Assembly (NCBI GenBank): GCA_963575745.1 | Contig: CAUYUJ010012780.1 | Span: 329,501-393,500, forward strand | Source: Prorocentrum cordatum | Lineage: Eukaryota > Sar > Dinophyceae > Prorocentrales > Prorocentraceae | Length of the DNA stretch: 64,000 nucleotides | Direction of reading: 5' to 3' | Shown here: positions 62,300 to 64,000 of the stretch, piece by piece | Layout: each line of letters opens with the position of its first letter | Numbering within the stretch: position 1 is the first letter of the stretch | The notes under the pieces: generated by a model | What the model was told of the DNA's origin: nothing | The model's input: only the letters and a program-made list of their open reading frames with translations | Database searches by the model: none | Position numbers and translations under genes: made by a program

Positions 62300-63316
62300 G
62301 CCAGCGAGGCGTCGAGCAGCGGTGGCGGCCATGGGGGCTCAGCCGCCGGCGGAGGGCCGGCAGCGCCAGGACCAGGCAGCAGCGCAGGAGGAGGTGGCGA
62401 GGAGCGCCCGGTGCCCTTCCCAGGTGGGAGCCCGGGCGCCCGGCATGCCTGGCGCGAGCGCTGAGGCGTGCAGGGCGAGGGGCGAGACGCGAACGGCCCG
62501 ATGCGCAACCGCACCTGCCCCATCTCGATGGCCCGGGATCGGGCGAGGGCCGACGAGAGAACGGCGGAGGCGGCCAGCGCCGCCGCCGCTTCAGCCAGCG
62601 CGGTCGCCTCGCCTTCCAGAGCGGTGCCGAGCGACTTCCAGGGGGGCTATCCGATCCCGCCCACCGTGGTGCAGCCCGCCAACATGCCCAAGGCGCCGCC
62701 GTCCGCGGCGCCTTCTACTACGGCGTGGAGGCGGACGTGAACGCGGCGGAGGGTAGCATTAGCAACGCGTCGCGCGTCTACCTCGGCCCGGACAACGCGG
62801 GGCGGGATTTCGAGGGCCCCTGGAAGCCGGAGGAACTCAGCTACGAGGGGGCCGAGGGTGAAGCCCGCGCCAGGCGCGGGAGGATCAACCCAGAGGAAAC
62901 GGGCGCCTGCCATATGGAGGGCCGCAGGAGGAGGCTGCCGGCGCTGTCGACCCCTGTCTTCTACTGCTGCAGGACATGCTGGTGCACGTTGGGGCTCAGT
63001 CACGGACCGGTCTGCGAAGCTCGGAATGCGCAGAGGGGCGCGGCGAGCGGGGCCAGCGGGTCGGACAGGCGAGTAGGCGCAGTGGGCGACGACGAGCGCT
63101 GGGGCAAGTGGACGGCGGATGGCCCCGACACGCCCACACCTGGGGCAGCCAGCGCGTCGGGCGCGGCGGCGGCAGGGCCCGAGGAGGCGCGGGCCCAGGC
63201 GGAGGGGCAGCTGCGACAAGTGCGGCGGCCGGCACAACGGACAGGACTGGGCGGAGGGCGGCGTCAACCGCTACAAGCACTGCCAGAAGGTGCCCCACGG
63301 CCAGAACGAGGATTAG
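62300..63316 (+). pseudogene. Retroelement Cys-rich segment right of copy 3
   Basis: Plus frames rich in Ala, Arg and Pro. The best frame (62725-63594) has FEGPWKPEELSYEGAEGEAR and then FYCCRTCWCTLGLSHGPVC, the same C-x2-C-x8-HG-x2-C module as at 48.6 kb. A further Cys cluster (CDKCGG...HC) follows at about 63215-63280 in another frame. Interpreted as DIRS-like retroelement sequence flanking the insertion. Confidence 0.45.
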
Positions 63317-63319
63317 CAG

Positions 63320-64000
63320 CTGAACGCGGGCGGTGGAGGCGGCGGCCGGAATCGGAGGGGGAAGGAGAAGCAGGCGGTCCCAGCTGGCGAGGCTGCTGCT
63401 GTTGTTGCTGCGGTTGTTGCCGCCGCCGCTCTGGATTTACGGCACGATGGCTCTCTTCAATGCGTGGTGGGACTCCGTTTCCGGGCGTTCTCTCTGCAAC
63501 CTTCCGAATTGCCGCCGCGACGCCGCCGCCAGGAGTGGGCGCCGTTCCAGGCGCGCCTCTGGCCTCCACCAAAACTCCGACCCAGGGGCGCTGATGAGTG
63601 AGGAGCGGTATAGGAGTGCCTGTTTCAGCCTGTGGCTCGCTCGAAGGACTGCTGCGGCTGAAAGCTGCATGTTCCGACGTGACCTCCTGGCTGCCTTCTG
63701 GCCCAACGTGCCCACTTTCTCCTTGCGAATCCGAGTCACAACAGCTCCGGGCTCGGCTTCTCTTCTAGCAGTCTGCGCGCACTGCGTCGTTACCACCGTT
63801 CCGTTCCCTTTCTGACCTGACGGGCCCTGCGTCTTCTTGCGAGGTCTGCTGGCCGCCAGGGGTGCCCGGAAGGGCGTCAGGGAGCAAAGGCATCTCCTTC
63901 TGACAGTCAGAGTTGCGAGGATCACGGCTGGCGGCCGTCTGGTCGCTTTGTATCAGGGGGGCGCCAGGATCACGGCTGACGGCCGTCTGCGCGCTCTGAG
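63320..64000. other. Window end, no supported gene
   Basis: Short frames on both strands without a domain. GATCACGGCTGGCGGCCGTC and a near-copy occur at 63920 and 63969, about 50 bp apart, at the edge of the window. Confidence 0.4.

Noticed and set aside
48710-62300. Target-site duplication at the ends of module copy 3
   Set aside because: Left flank GCGGGCTAA and right flank GCACCACCC share no duplicated sequence of believable length.

Overview
The window looks like dinoflagellate nuclear DNA. The main reason is a set of degraded copies of the dinoflagellate spliced leader (DinoSL, CCGTAGCCAT...TTGGCTCAAG) lying just upstream of gene starts (clearest at 11126-11146, 19195-19215, 13628-13650, 15095-15114 and 41156-41177). 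GC-rich codon use, copia-type and DIRS-like retroelements and long polypurine/polypyrimidine tracts fit this. I cannot name the genus. No tRNA, rRNA or CRISPR array was found, and no ordinary host metabolic gene is recognisable; almost everything is mobile DNA and its decay products.

Layout. (1) 0.5-27.9 kb, minus strand: a frame-shifted Ty1/copia-like retrotransposon, reading gag (26.7 kb) -> CCHC -> linkers -> RING finger (20.6 kb) -> protease (8.4 kb) -> accessory domains -> integrase (4 kb) -> reverse transcriptase (2.5-1.7 kb) -> RNase H (1.4-0.9 kb). A ~250-bp direct repeat lies outside each end. Its coding sequence carries at least 17 copies of a 14-nt hairpin-forming motif that usually reads Ala-Gly-x-Pro-Ala. 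(2) About 8.5-19.7 kb, minus: an 11-kb gene module inserted into the copia protease. (3) 28-35.8 kb: degenerate repeats, microsatellites, a 90-bp satellite and weak ORFs. (4) 35.8-37.8, 46.2-48.7 and 62.3-63.3 kb, plus: decayed DIRS-like (tyrosine-recombinase-type) retroelement ORFs with an RNase H and a DNA-methyltransferase-like segment. (5) About 37.8-45.8 kb and 48.73-62.29 kb, plus: second and third copies of the gene module.

The central result is that module. Its gene families keep one order (E/D -> C -> hairpin array -> B -> A) in copy 1 (minus), copy 2 (plus, 5'-truncated) and copy 3 (plus; the B slot is assigned mainly by position and by a C-terminal match to copy 2). Gene A is a ~667-aa transposase-like protein, intact in copy 1. 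Copy 3 is bounded by inverted terminal repeats starting CTGAAGGA. Each copy has, between C and B, an array of 4-6 hairpin repeats whose layout is conserved but whose sequence is different in each copy. Several genes carry their own relict spliced leader and at least one intron is an introner-like element, so processed-cDNA re-insertion and intron gain have both shaped the module. I read this as a large, probably undescribed dinoflagellate DNA transposon family with accessory genes; that reading is inference from alignments made by eye.
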